From positions 1-64,000 of the forward strand of contig NZ_FNVA01000004.1 of NCBI RefSeq assembly GCF_900108185.1: 64,000 nucleotides of DNA, given 5' to 3'. Position numbers and translations under genes: made by a program. This document shows positions 42,587-49,715 of this stretch, piece by piece (within the stretch, counting starts at the first letter, position 1; each line of letters begins with the position of its first letter). The DNA comes from Bryocella elongata (GTDB lineage Bacteria > Acidobacteriota > Terriglobia > Terriglobales > Acidobacteriaceae). The notes under the pieces were generated by a model, which searched no databases, had not been told where the DNA came from, and saw only the letters and a program-made list of their open reading frames with translations.

Positions 42587-43375
42587 CTACTTGGGGATGA
42601 TGGAAGTTGTCGCGGGATGATCGGGTGTGGGACGGGGCGGCAGCGGGGTGAGCGGGGTCTTGCCCTGCGAGCCGTCCATGTCTGCCGGAGCGCTGCTGCG
42701 GTGCAGGGCGGCGAACTCCTTGTTCTCGGCTTCGAGCTCGGCCGGGGAGCCATCCACGGAGCCTGGGACGATCCTCGGGCGCGGCTGCGCAGTAAGTGTC
42801 TCTTCGTCGGGCGAGTAGCAGGGTGTGATGGTGCAGGGCTTCTCGTTGGTCTTGGTGACGCCGAGAAAGTTGTGGTTGTAGTCGGCCGAGGAAGGCACGA
42901 GATAGAAGGTGACGGTTTGCGCGAAGTAACTCTCATCCGTTGTGGGGATGATCCGCGTGGCGTCCGAGCGGAGATAGTGCACGAGATACCACTTGGTGTT
43001 GACGGCGCGGTAGGCGGAGAGATCTTCGAGGCGCACATCGAAGCCGGTGGCGTCTTCCTCTTCGCGGCCGGAGCCGTTGCCGGTGAGCTCATGGTCCTTG
43101 GCGGGGTCCTTGACGCCGACGAGGACCAGCTTGCGATCCGCACTTGCCTTCAAGCGCTCGGCGGCTTCTTTCAGGCACGGCAGCGCGCTGTTTTCGATGC
43201 GTGCGGGACGGCGTGCGTCCTTGTCGAAGGCGATGGAGCAGACCTCGTCTACACCGGCGGGGGGCGCGGGTTTCTGATGTGCCTGGGCCAACGATGGCGT
43301 GGTGACGGCGAGGGCTAGCAGGAAGGGAAGCATTGCGAACGGGTTCTTCGCGGAATGTTTGATCTCGAATTTCAT
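42587..43375 (-). CDS. Secreted OmpA-like-domain protein with proline-rich C-terminal tail
   Basis: 262 residues with a signal peptide (MLPFLLALAVTTPSLAQA). Residues about 45-140 resemble an OmpA/MotB peptidoglycan-associating domain (CSIAFDKDARRPARIENSALPCLKEAAERLK, VLVGVKD, LSAYRAVNTKWYLVHYL). The remainder is unfamiliar. The extreme C-terminus (LTPLPP-x-PT-x-DHPA-x-TSI) is nearly the same as that of the next gene on the same strand, although the two proteins otherwise differ. This gene is downstream of that gene by 94 bases and probably in the same transcript. A periplasmic structural role is likely; nothing more can be said. Confidence 0.72.
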   Translation of the reverse strand: MKFEIKHSAKNPFAMLPFLLALAVTTPSLAQAHQKPAPPAGVDEVCSIAFDKDARRPARIENSALPCLKEAAERLKASADRKLVLVGVKDPAKDHELTGNGSGREEEDATGFDVRLEDLSAYRAVNTKWYLVHYLRSDATRIIPTTDESYFAQTVTFYLVPSSADYNHNFLGVTKTNEKPCTITPCYSPDEETLTAQPRPRIVPGSVDGSPAELEAENKEFAALHRSSAPADMDGSQGKTPLTPLPPRPTPDHPATTSIIPK

Positions 43376-43469
43376 TGAGGTCTCTCTTCGTTATGTTGCG
43401 GAGGCAGCTTGATACGGTTCCACCGCTGTGAGCCGCACAAGCGCACGGCTTGCAGCGATGGGAGCGTGT

Positions 43470-44378
43470 CTACTGCGGAATCGATGTCACCGCAGGATGA
43501 TCCTTGGTGGGCGGCGGAGGCAAGGGAGTCAGCTTGTCGAAGCCGCGCTGTCCATCGGCGCCGATCTTGCCGGGGCCGGGCCCGAGGTGCGGAGCGTCCA
43601 CGTTGTCTTCTGAGCAGGAGTATTCGTGCACCTCATCGCCGGGCTTACCCAGCAGCCAGGTGCGTTGGTAGTGGACGGGCTCGGTGTAGAACTTGGAGTC
43701 GTTGACGACCATCTCGAGATGCAGGTGGCCGGCATCGGGGCGGGTCCAGCGCTCGAGGACATGCTGCGCGTCGCTGTGGGGATTGGCGTTCTCGTCGGCC
43801 CAGGTGCGCTCCTGCTTGAAGCCGGTGGAGTCGATGACGAAGGTGTCGCCATCCCAGGAGCCGATCTCTTCGCCGAAGAACGAAGGGTCGGGATCGTCGC
43901 TGTGCTTGCTGCCATCAAAGGGCACGAGGCGATAGGTGGTGTACCAGTAGAGGAAGACGGCGTGGTCCTGGCCCTGCAGCAGCTGGAAGGGAAGGCCGCT
44001 GGCGTTGTGGCGCGGCAGACCACCGACGATGCAGAGCGCTTCGGGGTCGACGGTGTGCTCGACGTTGTACTTGTGGGCCTTTTCGCCGGCCGGGGTGAAG
44101 GGCAGCTTGTAGCCGGGGAAGTCCTTACCGAGATTGCCGACGGGCTTGTCGGCGGGTGCATGCGAAGGGACCCAGTAACCGGAGAGATCGGGGTGTTCGC
44201 CGAGACGCGGCGCAGGGCCCTTGGGTAGATCGGCTTCGCTGCGGGAGAAGGGCGAGTTGGAGCGGCCGGTCTCATCGGTGGCGGCCTTGGCGGGCTCCTG
44301 CGCATGGATGGCACAGGAGAGCAAAAGTGCAAGCGCGGCTGCGAACGCAGGAGCGCCGAAGTGTGGCTTGAGCCTCAA
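43470..44378 (-). CDS. Secreted protein of unknown function with the same C-terminal tail as its neighbour
   Basis: 302 residues with a signal peptide (AAALALLLSCAIHAQ). The body contains PDLSGYWVPS, ALCIVGGLPRHN, LLQGQDHAVFLYWYTTYRLVPFDG, GSWDGDTFVIDSTGF and HLHLEMVVND, a pattern common to acidobacterial secreted proteins often found near DUF6152 genes. It carries no known catalytic motif. The C-terminus LTPLPPPPT-x-DHPAVTSIPQ repeats the tail of the downstream gene. The start is a TTG at 44376-44378 with AAAGGATC seven bases upstream. It is divergent from the DUF6152/DUF6644 unit that begins with a Cys-rich leader. Confidence 0.72.
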   Translation of the reverse strand: MRLKPHFGAPAFAAALALLLSCAIHAQEPAKAATDETGRSNSPFSRSEADLPKGPAPRLGEHPDLSGYWVPSHAPADKPVGNLGKDFPGYKLPFTPAGEKAHKYNVEHTVDPEALCIVGGLPRHNASGLPFQLLQGQDHAVFLYWYTTYRLVPFDGSKHSDDPDPSFFGEEIGSWDGDTFVIDSTGFKQERTWADENANPHSDAQHVLERWTRPDAGHLHLEMVVNDSKFYTEPVHYQRTWLLGKPGDEVHEYSCSEDNVDAPHLGPGPGKIGADGQRGFDKLTPLPPPPTKDHPAVTSIPQ

Positions 44379-44669
44379 GCGAAGATCCTTTCTATTCCGT
44401 CGAGGACCACACCGCCGCGCGGCGACGACATGCCAATAAAGGCACGCACGTCATCTCACAGATGCGGCAGTGAATGGCAGACGGGGCTTTGGGGGTGAGT
44501 GGAGGAGACATGCCGTCACTGCAAGGTGCAGTGAGCGTTCACGCGGTTGTGCTTAGCGACCGTCCTTAGCGACAGGAGCAGCAACAACAGCGGCGTGAAC
44601 AACGCATCGTGGAGATGCAGGGCATTGCCAGAACGTAACGGATTGTGAGCAACGCGTCAAGCCCTGCGC

Positions 44670-44698
44670 TTGACATCGAGGGGCCACATGCCTACATT
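44670..44698 (+). promoter_or_regulatory. Strong sigma-70-like promoter for a leaderless poly-Cys leader ORF
   Basis: TTGACA at 44670-44675, a 17-base spacer, then TACATT at 44693-44698. Transcription would start at about 44705, exactly the ATG of the leader ORF. Same architecture as the promoter at 35984-36012. Confidence 0.7.
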
Positions 44699-44704
44699 GC
44701 GAAT

Positions 44705-44827
44705 ATGCTCTTTCTCGCAGTCGCGTTTTGTTGTTGCTGTGCACTCCTCGCTGGAGTGGACGGCTTCGGTGCGCGTCCGGCTGTGAGGCGTGTGGTTCCT
44801 GCGATACGCAGGAGACCGCGCGCGTAA
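44705..44827 (+). CDS. Putative 40-residue leader peptide with four consecutive cysteines (attenuator leader 2)
   Basis: A leaderless short ORF (MLFLAVAFCCCCALLAGVDG, then an Arg-rich tail) ending with TAA at 44825. Codons 9-12 are TGT TGT TGC TGT (44729-44740). Directly after them CACTCC (44742-44747) can pair with GGAGTG (44753-44758). The overlapping GAGTGG (44754-44759) could instead pair with CCACTC at 44860-44865, in the loop and left arm of the terminator downstream. A ribosome stalled on the Cys codons would cover the first arm and favour the second pairing, the logic of an amino-acid attenuator. The gene under control would be DUF6152 at 44939. Pairings are by eye and unscored; function is inference. 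Confidence 0.6.
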   Translation: MLFLAVAFCCCCALLAGVDGFGARPAVRRVVPAIRRRPRA

Positions 44828-44849
44828 GCGGCTCGGCCGCAACACATCG

Positions 44850-44879
44850 AAGGCCCGCTCCACTCGGAGCGGGCCTTTT
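44850..44879 (+). terminator. Strong rho-independent terminator / attenuator ahead of the DUF6152 gene
   Basis: AAGGCCCGCTCC and GGAGCGGGCCTT form a 12-bp perfect stem with the four-base loop ACTC, followed by TT. Being symmetrical, it could also stop transcription from the right. It lies 23 bases after the poly-Cys ORF and 60 bases before the DUF6152 start. Confidence 0.85.
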
Positions 44880-44938
44880 CGTTTGTCCCAAAGACTCTCC
44901 TGATCATTCAAGCCCTCAATTCTTACAAAGGAACTGAC

Positions 44939-45391
44939 ATGAAAGCCAAGTTCGCGATGTATCCGCTTGCCGTAGCCGCACTGATCTCTGCAGTGCCTGC
45001 TTACGCGCATCATTCCTTCGCCGCCGAGTTTGACGGCACCAAGCCCACTCGCCTGGTCGGCAAGATTACGCGTGTGGAGTGGACGAATCCGCATTCATAC
45101 TTCTACGTGGACGTCATCGACCCGAAGGGAGGCAAGTCAACGAACTGGGGTTGCGAGGGCGCTGGCCCTGGCGCACTCAGCCGCCGCGGATGGAAGAAGG
45201 GTGATCTCAAGATCGGCGACCAGATCGTCGTCGATGGTTACCGCGCGAAGGACGGGTCGCATCTCATCGATGCTCGTCGCGTGACCTTCCCTGACGGCCG
45301 TTCCGTGTACGGCGGAAGCCCCGGTGATGGTGGCCCTGGCGACAACGGCACGGATCAGGGCAACCTCCCTGGCTCAAACAAGAAGAGCTAG
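44939..45391 (+). CDS. Secreted DUF6152-family protein
   Basis: 150 residues with a signal peptide (MYPLAVAALISAVPAYA). The mature protein begins HHSFAAEFDGTKPTRLVGKITRVEWTNPHSYFYVDV, the hallmark of DUF6152. The domain looks like an OB-like small beta fold; the N-terminal HH would become the mature N-terminus and could bind copper or another metal, though this is speculative. The C-terminal 30 residues are Gly/Pro/Asp rich. AAGGA precedes the ATG. It is the first structural gene behind the poly-Cys leader and attenuator. DUF6152 genes are commonly found beside DUF6644 genes, as here. Confidence 0.85.
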   Translation: MKAKFAMYPLAVAALISAVPAYAHHSFAAEFDGTKPTRLVGKITRVEWTNPHSYFYVDVIDPKGGKSTNWGCEGAGPGALSRRGWKKGDLKIGDQIVVDGYRAKDGSHLIDARRVTFPDGRSVYGGSPGDGGPGDNGTDQGNLPGSNKKS

Positions 45392-45403
45392 GATTTGCTG
45401 GCT

Positions 45404-45439
45404 GCCGGCGTCGTCTCTCCTGCGGCGCCGGCGATTTTT
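45404..45439 (+). terminator. Terminator between the DUF6152 and DUF6644 genes
   Basis: GCCGGCG and CGCCGGC form a GC-rich 7-bp stem with a 15-base loop, followed by GA and TTTTT. It starts 13 bases after the DUF6152 stop. It would reduce, or prevent, transcription into the DUF6644 genes. Confidence 0.65.
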
Positions 45440-45458
45440 CCCCATGGTGTTTCTCTCG

Positions 45459-45956
45459 ATGACCGAACCCATTCTCAAGCATGTCTGCCAGGTCTTCTAC
45501 GACTCGCACTTTGGCACCGCCATCCGTGAGTCCGACAACTCGTTCTCCATCATTGAGTCGGTGCATGTGCTGGCTATCACGCTGCTGGTGGGGACTATCT
45601 CGATCCTCGATCTCCGCATGCTTGGTCTGGTTCTGTGTGAGATTCCTGTGACGCGCATCGCACGCGCCGTCTTCCCCTTTACATGGGCGGGCTTCGGTGT
45701 GATGTTCGTGAGCGGGTTTCTGCTGTTCTGGGCGGAAGCTGCAAAGAACTACGTGAATCCCGCCTTCCGCGTGAAGGTGATCCTGCTGCTTCTGGTTGGC
45801 TTGAATCCGCTTCTCTTCCACACGTCCGTGTACCGGCGAGTGACCGAATGGGAGCACGAACATCGCTCGCCGTGGAGAGCACGTGCGGCGGCGCTTGCCT
45901 CGCTCACGTTATGGAGCGGGGTCATCGTCGCTGGACGGGCCATCGCGTACTTCTAA
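45459..45956 (+). CDS. DUF6644-family membrane protein, copy 1
   Basis: About 165 residues with four transmembrane helices (IIESVHVLAITLLVGTISILDL, VFPFTWAGFGVMFVSGFLLFWAE, RVKVILLLLVGLNPLLFH, AALASLTLWSGVIVAGRAIAY). SVHVLAITLLVGTISILDLRMLG with its conserved histidine and the closing WSGVIVAGRAIAY are shared with the next gene, so the two are tandem paralogues. Conserved histidines within helices would suit haem or metal binding, but this is not established. The start at 45459 (MTEPIL) is preferred; an ATG at 45444 is five codons upstream. Neither has a strong ribosome site. Confidence 0.78.
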   Translation: MTEPILKHVCQVFYDSHFGTAIRESDNSFSIIESVHVLAITLLVGTISILDLRMLGLVLCEIPVTRIARAVFPFTWAGFGVMFVSGFLLFWAEAAKNYVNPAFRVKVILLLLVGLNPLLFHTSVYRRVTEWEHEHRSPWRARAAALASLTLWSGVIVAGRAIAYF

Positions 45957-45978
45957 CGCCGCTACAGGAAGGATTGTT

Positions 45979-46458
45979 TTGCTTTCACCGCAGCATTGGT
46001 TCACGGCCCTGGCGCAGTCTGCGCTTGGACACTACATGCAGACGAGCCAATGGGCCTTCGCGATTACGGAGATGGTCCACCTGCTCGCACTCGCTGCGCT
46101 CGGCGGCTCGGTGCTCTTCATTGACCTCAGGCTGCTTGGCGTGGTGCTCAAGAAGGAATCAGCCGCGGGGATCAGCCGAGACCTGGGACGTATCCTGCTC
46201 GTGAGCCTTACCGTGATGATCGTATCCGGCATAGGCCTGCTTTCGGAGGAGGCGATGAAGTGCTACTTCAGTCCTGCCTTCCGTTGGAAGATGGCCCTGC
46301 TGGCTGCGTCCGTGGTGTTCTACTTCACGTTGCATCGGCGAGCCGTGCAGCTTGCTGCAACCGGCGCCGCTGATTTGTGGCAGCGCACGATCGCAGTCAT
46401 CTCGCTCACACTTTGGCTTGGAGTGGGTGTTGCCGGGCGGGCCATCGGTCTTGTATGA
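45979..46458 (+). CDS. DUF6644-family membrane protein, copy 2
   Basis: About 159 residues with four transmembrane helices, paralogous to the preceding gene (FAITEMVHLLALAALGGSVLFIDLRLLG, LVSLTVMIVSGIGLLSEE, WKMALLAASVVFYFTLHRR, ISLTLWLGVGVAGRAIGLV). The start is the TTG at 45979, six bases after AGGAAGGA; no ATG gives a plausible N-terminus. It follows copy 1 by 22 bases, so both are in one transcript. The pair may form a heterodimeric membrane unit acting with the DUF6152 protein; the function is unknown. Confidence 0.77.
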   Translation: MLSPQHWFTALAQSALGHYMQTSQWAFAITEMVHLLALAALGGSVLFIDLRLLGVVLKKESAAGISRDLGRILLVSLTVMIVSGIGLLSEEAMKCYFSPAFRWKMALLAASVVFYFTLHRRAVQLAATGAADLWQRTIAVISLTLWLGVGVAGRAIGLV

Positions 46459-46827
46459 CTCGCTTGCGGAGAGCACGAGGGAATGGCATTACCGGAATTG
46501 GTCGAAATGACCATAAATCGGCGTGGCTCTTCTCGGCGAGGGCGAGCTTGCGCAACACCGAGGGGCGGTGGGGCGCAGTTTCCTGCTTCGGAAGGTGGTT
46601 GTAGGTGTGATGCCGTTTCTCTTCGGCTGCTCTCAAATTATGTAAGTCATCGGGCAGGAGAAACAAGTCGATTGGGAGCGCCTTGGACATACCCTGTCTG
46701 GAGCCGCTGAAATAATTTTCGCCATTCGCACGTCACGACGCCGCCAGAGCACAGTGCATCGCTTTCCCAGCGAGCCGGATTTGCCGAAGTCGAGATTGCA
46801 ATGAGTGTCGGGCCGTACGCCCAGATC
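46459..46827. other. Stretch of about 370 bases without a recognisable gene
   Basis: Short frames on both strands show no domain or start signals. The right part may be the decayed 5' region of the GGDEF pseudogene that follows, but I cannot read a membrane or sensory domain in any frame. Confidence 0.45.
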
Positions 46828-47285
46828 ACCACCAACCGACGGGCGTCTGAGTCCCGCGCCACCGTGGAGTTCTCGAGGGCCTGATGCTCTCATCGCCCCC
46901 CTTGTCGATCCTGTTCGCAGACATTGACAACTTCGAGCCGCGTAACGAATTGCAAGGTCGTGCGGCCGGGGATGCTGCCCTCAGGACGATCGGCGCAGTC
47001 CTGAACTCTGCAATCCGTGTGACTGAGCTTGCGCCAATCTTGCGGAGAGGAATTCGCATTCCTGTTGTCCAACATGTCTGCGGAGGCGCGATGGAGCTAG
47101 CGGTTCGAGTTTCGTCTACGTTGCGCCAAGCTGAGCACGGCCCGTTAACCCTTAACGGTAAGCATCGGGATCGCAACACTTGACGATCGCGCAGGCTCGA
47201 CGGAAGCGCTGATTTCATTTGCCGATGCGGCAATGTACGCTGCGAAGGGAAACAGGAAAGATTGTGCCCTGCATCGCGTTGCGCT
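46828..47285 (+). pseudogene. Decayed GGDEF (diguanylate cyclase) gene with several frameshifts
   Basis: Pieces of one GGDEF domain appear in order but in different frames. TNRRASESRATVEF corresponds to the usual 'LTNRR' start and runs into a stop. ILFADIDNFEPRNELQGRAAGDAALRTIGAVL follows in the frame from 46884. CGEEFAFLLSNM, the remnant of the GGEEF signature with Gly changed to Cys, is in a second frame near 47038-47073. The first frame returns with LRQAEHGPLTL, and VSIGIATLDDRAGSTEALISFADAAMYAAKG then shifts again (47158-47250). At least three indels and a damaged signature make activity very unlikely. The parent was probably a second, unrelated diguanylate cyclase. Confidence 0.8.
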
Positions 47286-47631
47286 GCTTGTGAGCGCTTC
47301 ACGGCCTGTCGCGCAGCATCCGATTCCAACGTATCCGATGATATTCAGACAAGGCGCGAATCTGCAGCGCGAAACAGATGACATCACTTTCCGTGGTACT
47401 CGGAATTGCGCAGATCCGAGCTTAAATCAACACACTCAGTGGGGCTTTCCTCGAACGGATCTGGGTCTGTCAATTCGTGTCTTCATCGCTGCTCCCGCTA
47501 GGGAGATCCGTCGCTCCCATGATCGTCTCCGTCTCGCGAATCTGGGGGCTCTAGCGCCGTTCGACGAACTGCGCTACTCTCGGGGTGCGGGAGCCGAGCT
47601 GATCCTCGCTATTCAATAACCGGATCGAACT
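47286..47631. other. Stretch of about 350 bases downstream of the GGDEF pseudogene, nothing recognised
   Basis: The last pseudogene frame stays open to 47619, but its sequence beyond the GGDEF homology has no recognisable features. No promoter, repeat or RNA could be identified by eye. Confidence 0.45.
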
Positions 47632-47778
47632 ATGCCCCAAGCTCAGATGTGTCCCGATTGTGGAACGAGTGGCGCAGTGCGATCACGACGCCGATTCTAC
47701 GAGAGAATTCTCTTCTTTCTGAAGCCATTTCGTTGCCCTGGATGCGACCGCCGCTTCTACGTTCGAGATGCGAGTTGA
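47632..47778 (+). CDS. Tiny zinc-ribbon protein (48 residues)
   Basis: A very short gene with two CxxC knuckles, MCPDCGTSG near the N-terminus and FRCPGCDRRFYVRD near the C-terminus, separated by a basic stretch (RSRRRFYERILFFLKP). The four cysteines would bind one zinc. Small proteins of this shape are common in acidobacterial genomes and unstudied. The start is the ATG at 47632; the upstream ribosome site is weak (CGGATCG). It does not overlap another gene. DNA or RNA binding is plausible from the basic charge, but this is inference. Confidence 0.6.
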   Translation: MPQAQMCPDCGTSGAVRSRRRFYERILFFLKPFRCPGCDRRFYVRDAS

Positions 47779-48107
47779 ATCGCCCGAGCGCGCGCGAACC
47801 CAGCTCGAGCGTCTCTCCCTGAAGCCGATCGGTGTTCCGGGCGTGCTCTTCGGCCGTGATCTCGATCCCCATCGCGGCTCGACCGTTGGGGAGCTTCTGC
47901 ATGAAGGCAATCAGGTGCGTGCTCGGCTTCAGCGAGGCCCTGGCGACTTAAGCTAACGCCGAAGTGGGGAGCTTGCATGCAGCCCGTAGCCTTCTCCGCG
48001 CGAACGGCTGCCTCAGGATTTCCGGAGATCTGTTGCGAGTGCTATCGTCTTGTGCGATGGCACCAACTGCAAAGAACGCGCTGAAGCCACTGAAAGCAAG
48101 GAACGCG
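47779..48107. other. About 330 bases between the zinc-ribbon gene and the TPR gene
   Basis: A minus-strand frame (about 47630-47960) contains a coherent-looking segment (MQKLPNGRAAMGIEITAEEH), but it overlaps the zinc-ribbon gene and I do not recognise it. The region must also contain the promoter of the TPR gene, which I could not pinpoint. Confidence 0.4.
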
Positions 48108-49649
48108 ATGTATTGCGGGGTCTTACTTGTCTCGGTCTTCTTTGCCTTCGGGGCAGTAGGTCAGCAGACCGCGGACTCTGCCTTCAGTGCGGGGCAGGCT
48201 GCCCAGGCGCGCGGTGACCGCACCGGAGCCGCGCGCCAGTTTGATCTGGCCGTGAGGCTGTACTCCCAGATGGAGTCGCAAGCTGAAGTGCAGCATCGGT
48301 CGCTTCGGGGTGACACCTTACAGCGCTACGCCTTTGCTTTGGCGATGCTTGGCCGCTCGGATGAAGCGACCAGGGAGATGAAGGCTGCCTCCGCCGCCGA
48401 CCCGAATAATGCGACCCTGCATGACAGCGTTGGCTCTCTCTACGCCCAGCAGCGAAAGTGGGCGCAAGCGCAGGTGGAGTTCGCAGCGGCCTCGCACCTG
48501 ATGCCTGCAAACGCTGAGATGCACCTTCACCTGGGGCTGGCGATGCGAGCGCAAGGTCAGGCCGTCGGGCTCAAGGAGATAGAGCGAGCCTCGAAGCTGG
48601 ATCCAGCCAATGACGCCATTGCCCTGCAGTATGGACTCGCTCTGTCTGCATCGGGGGACGATGCCCAGGCGATCCCGGTTCTCCGCAAACTTCAGGCCAA
48701 GGATCCTGCGAATATCGAGCTCATGTACGCACTCGCTCTGTCATTGCAGCGGACAGACCGAGCGGTGGAGGCAGTCGCTCTGTTTCAGAAGGTTGTCAAA
48801 GCACAGCCTGGCAACGCGGATGCAATGACAAACCTAGGCATGGGCCTGGCCCAGGAACGCCGCGCCAGGGAAGCTGTGCCGATTCTGCAGCGTGCTGTGG
48901 CCCTTGCGCCCCAGAACGTGACCGCGAGGGAAGATCTGGCTGCAGCGTATGTGCAGTTGAACCAGTTTGGGGACGCGGTTACGGAATTGCAGCGCGCCCT
49001 TCGACTCGCTCCGGAGATGTCGCAGCTGCATTACGATCTGGGGCTTGCCTACAAGATGGAAGACGATGCCATGCACGCAACTCCAGAGCTGGAGCGAGCG
49101 GAAGCGCTCAACCCCAGGGCTCCGGAAGCACCGCTGGCGCTGGGAATGCTCTATATGCAGGCGGGACGTTACGCGGACGCTGCACGGGAGTTGCAGACTT
49201 CTCTCGCAATGCGGCCGCAGAACGGCGATTGCTGGGCCACCCTGGGCAGTGTGTACATCAAGCTCGACAAGCTTTCCGACGCCGAGCTGGCGCTGCACAA
49301 GGCGATCGCGCAACTGCCGAAGCAACCGGACCCTCATCTCACTCTGGCCTCGGTGTATGCCAAGGAAGGCAAGAGCGCGGACGCCGTGGCCGAGCGCAAG
49401 CTGGCCGCAGAGTTGATGCGGACCAACATGAACCGTCAGCGCGCGGAGGTGGCGACACACTCTGGGGAATCGCTGCTGAAAGGCGGTGACGCGGCCGGCG
49501 CGGTGGTGCAATTCAAGGATGCACTGGGATTCGATTCCAACTATAAGGCTGCACATGAAGGACTTGCCCGAGCCTATGACGCACAGGGGAAGCGGTCTGA
49601 TGCCGCTGCCGAGCGGGCCAGGGCGAAAAGCTCTTCGGAGACTTTCTAG
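48108..49649 (+). CDS. Secreted tetratricopeptide-repeat protein
   Basis: 513 residues with an N-terminal export signal (MYCGVLLVSVFFAFGAVGQ), then at least ten TPR units from about residue 20 to the end (for example YAFALAMLGRSDEATREMKAASAADPNN, LGMGLAQERRAREAVPILQRAVALAPQN, LGMLYMQAGRYADAARELQTSLAMRPQN). It is a periplasmic or surface protein-interaction scaffold. I chose the ATG at 48108, which has AAGGA six bases upstream and begins the signal peptide; ATG 48057 is an alternative. It is followed, after 66 bases with a separate promoter, by the multiheme cytochrome-TPR gene, and the TPR parts of both suggest one assembly. Confidence 0.83.
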   Translation: MYCGVLLVSVFFAFGAVGQQTADSAFSAGQAAQARGDRTGAARQFDLAVRLYSQMESQAEVQHRSLRGDTLQRYAFALAMLGRSDEATREMKAASAADPNNATLHDSVGSLYAQQRKWAQAQVEFAAASHLMPANAEMHLHLGLAMRAQGQAVGLKEIERASKLDPANDAIALQYGLALSASGDDAQAIPVLRKLQAKDPANIELMYALALSLQRTDRAVEAVALFQKVVKAQPGNADAMTNLGMGLAQERRAREAVPILQRAVALAPQNVTAREDLAAAYVQLNQFGDAVTELQRALRLAPEMSQLHYDLGLAYKMEDDAMHATPELERAEALNPRAPEAPLALGMLYMQAGRYADAARELQTSLAMRPQNGDCWATLGSVYIKLDKLSDAELALHKAIAQLPKQPDPHLTLASVYAKEGKSADAVAERKLAAELMRTNMNRQRAEVATHSGESLLKGGDAAGAVVQFKDALGFDSNYKAAHEGLARAYDAQGKRSDAAAERARAKSSSETF

Positions 49650-49701
49650 CTGACATGACAGTTCGCCCAGATGGGCGTGTACATCTTCATGACAGCCTCG
49701 C

Positions 49702-49707
49702 TATAAT
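49702..49707 (+). promoter_or_regulatory. Perfect -10 element giving a near-leaderless transcript
   Basis: TATAAT ends nine bases before the ATG at 49716, so transcription should start at or within a couple of bases of the start codon. No good -35 hexamer is present at 16-18 bases upstream, so an activator may be needed. Confidence 0.5.
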
Positions 49708-49715
49708 CCGCACCG

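Noticed and set aside
47630-47902. Minus-strand frame with a protein-like stretch (GIEITAEEHARN)
   Set aside because: Overlaps the zinc-ribbon gene, has no identifiable family or start signal; kept only as a note.
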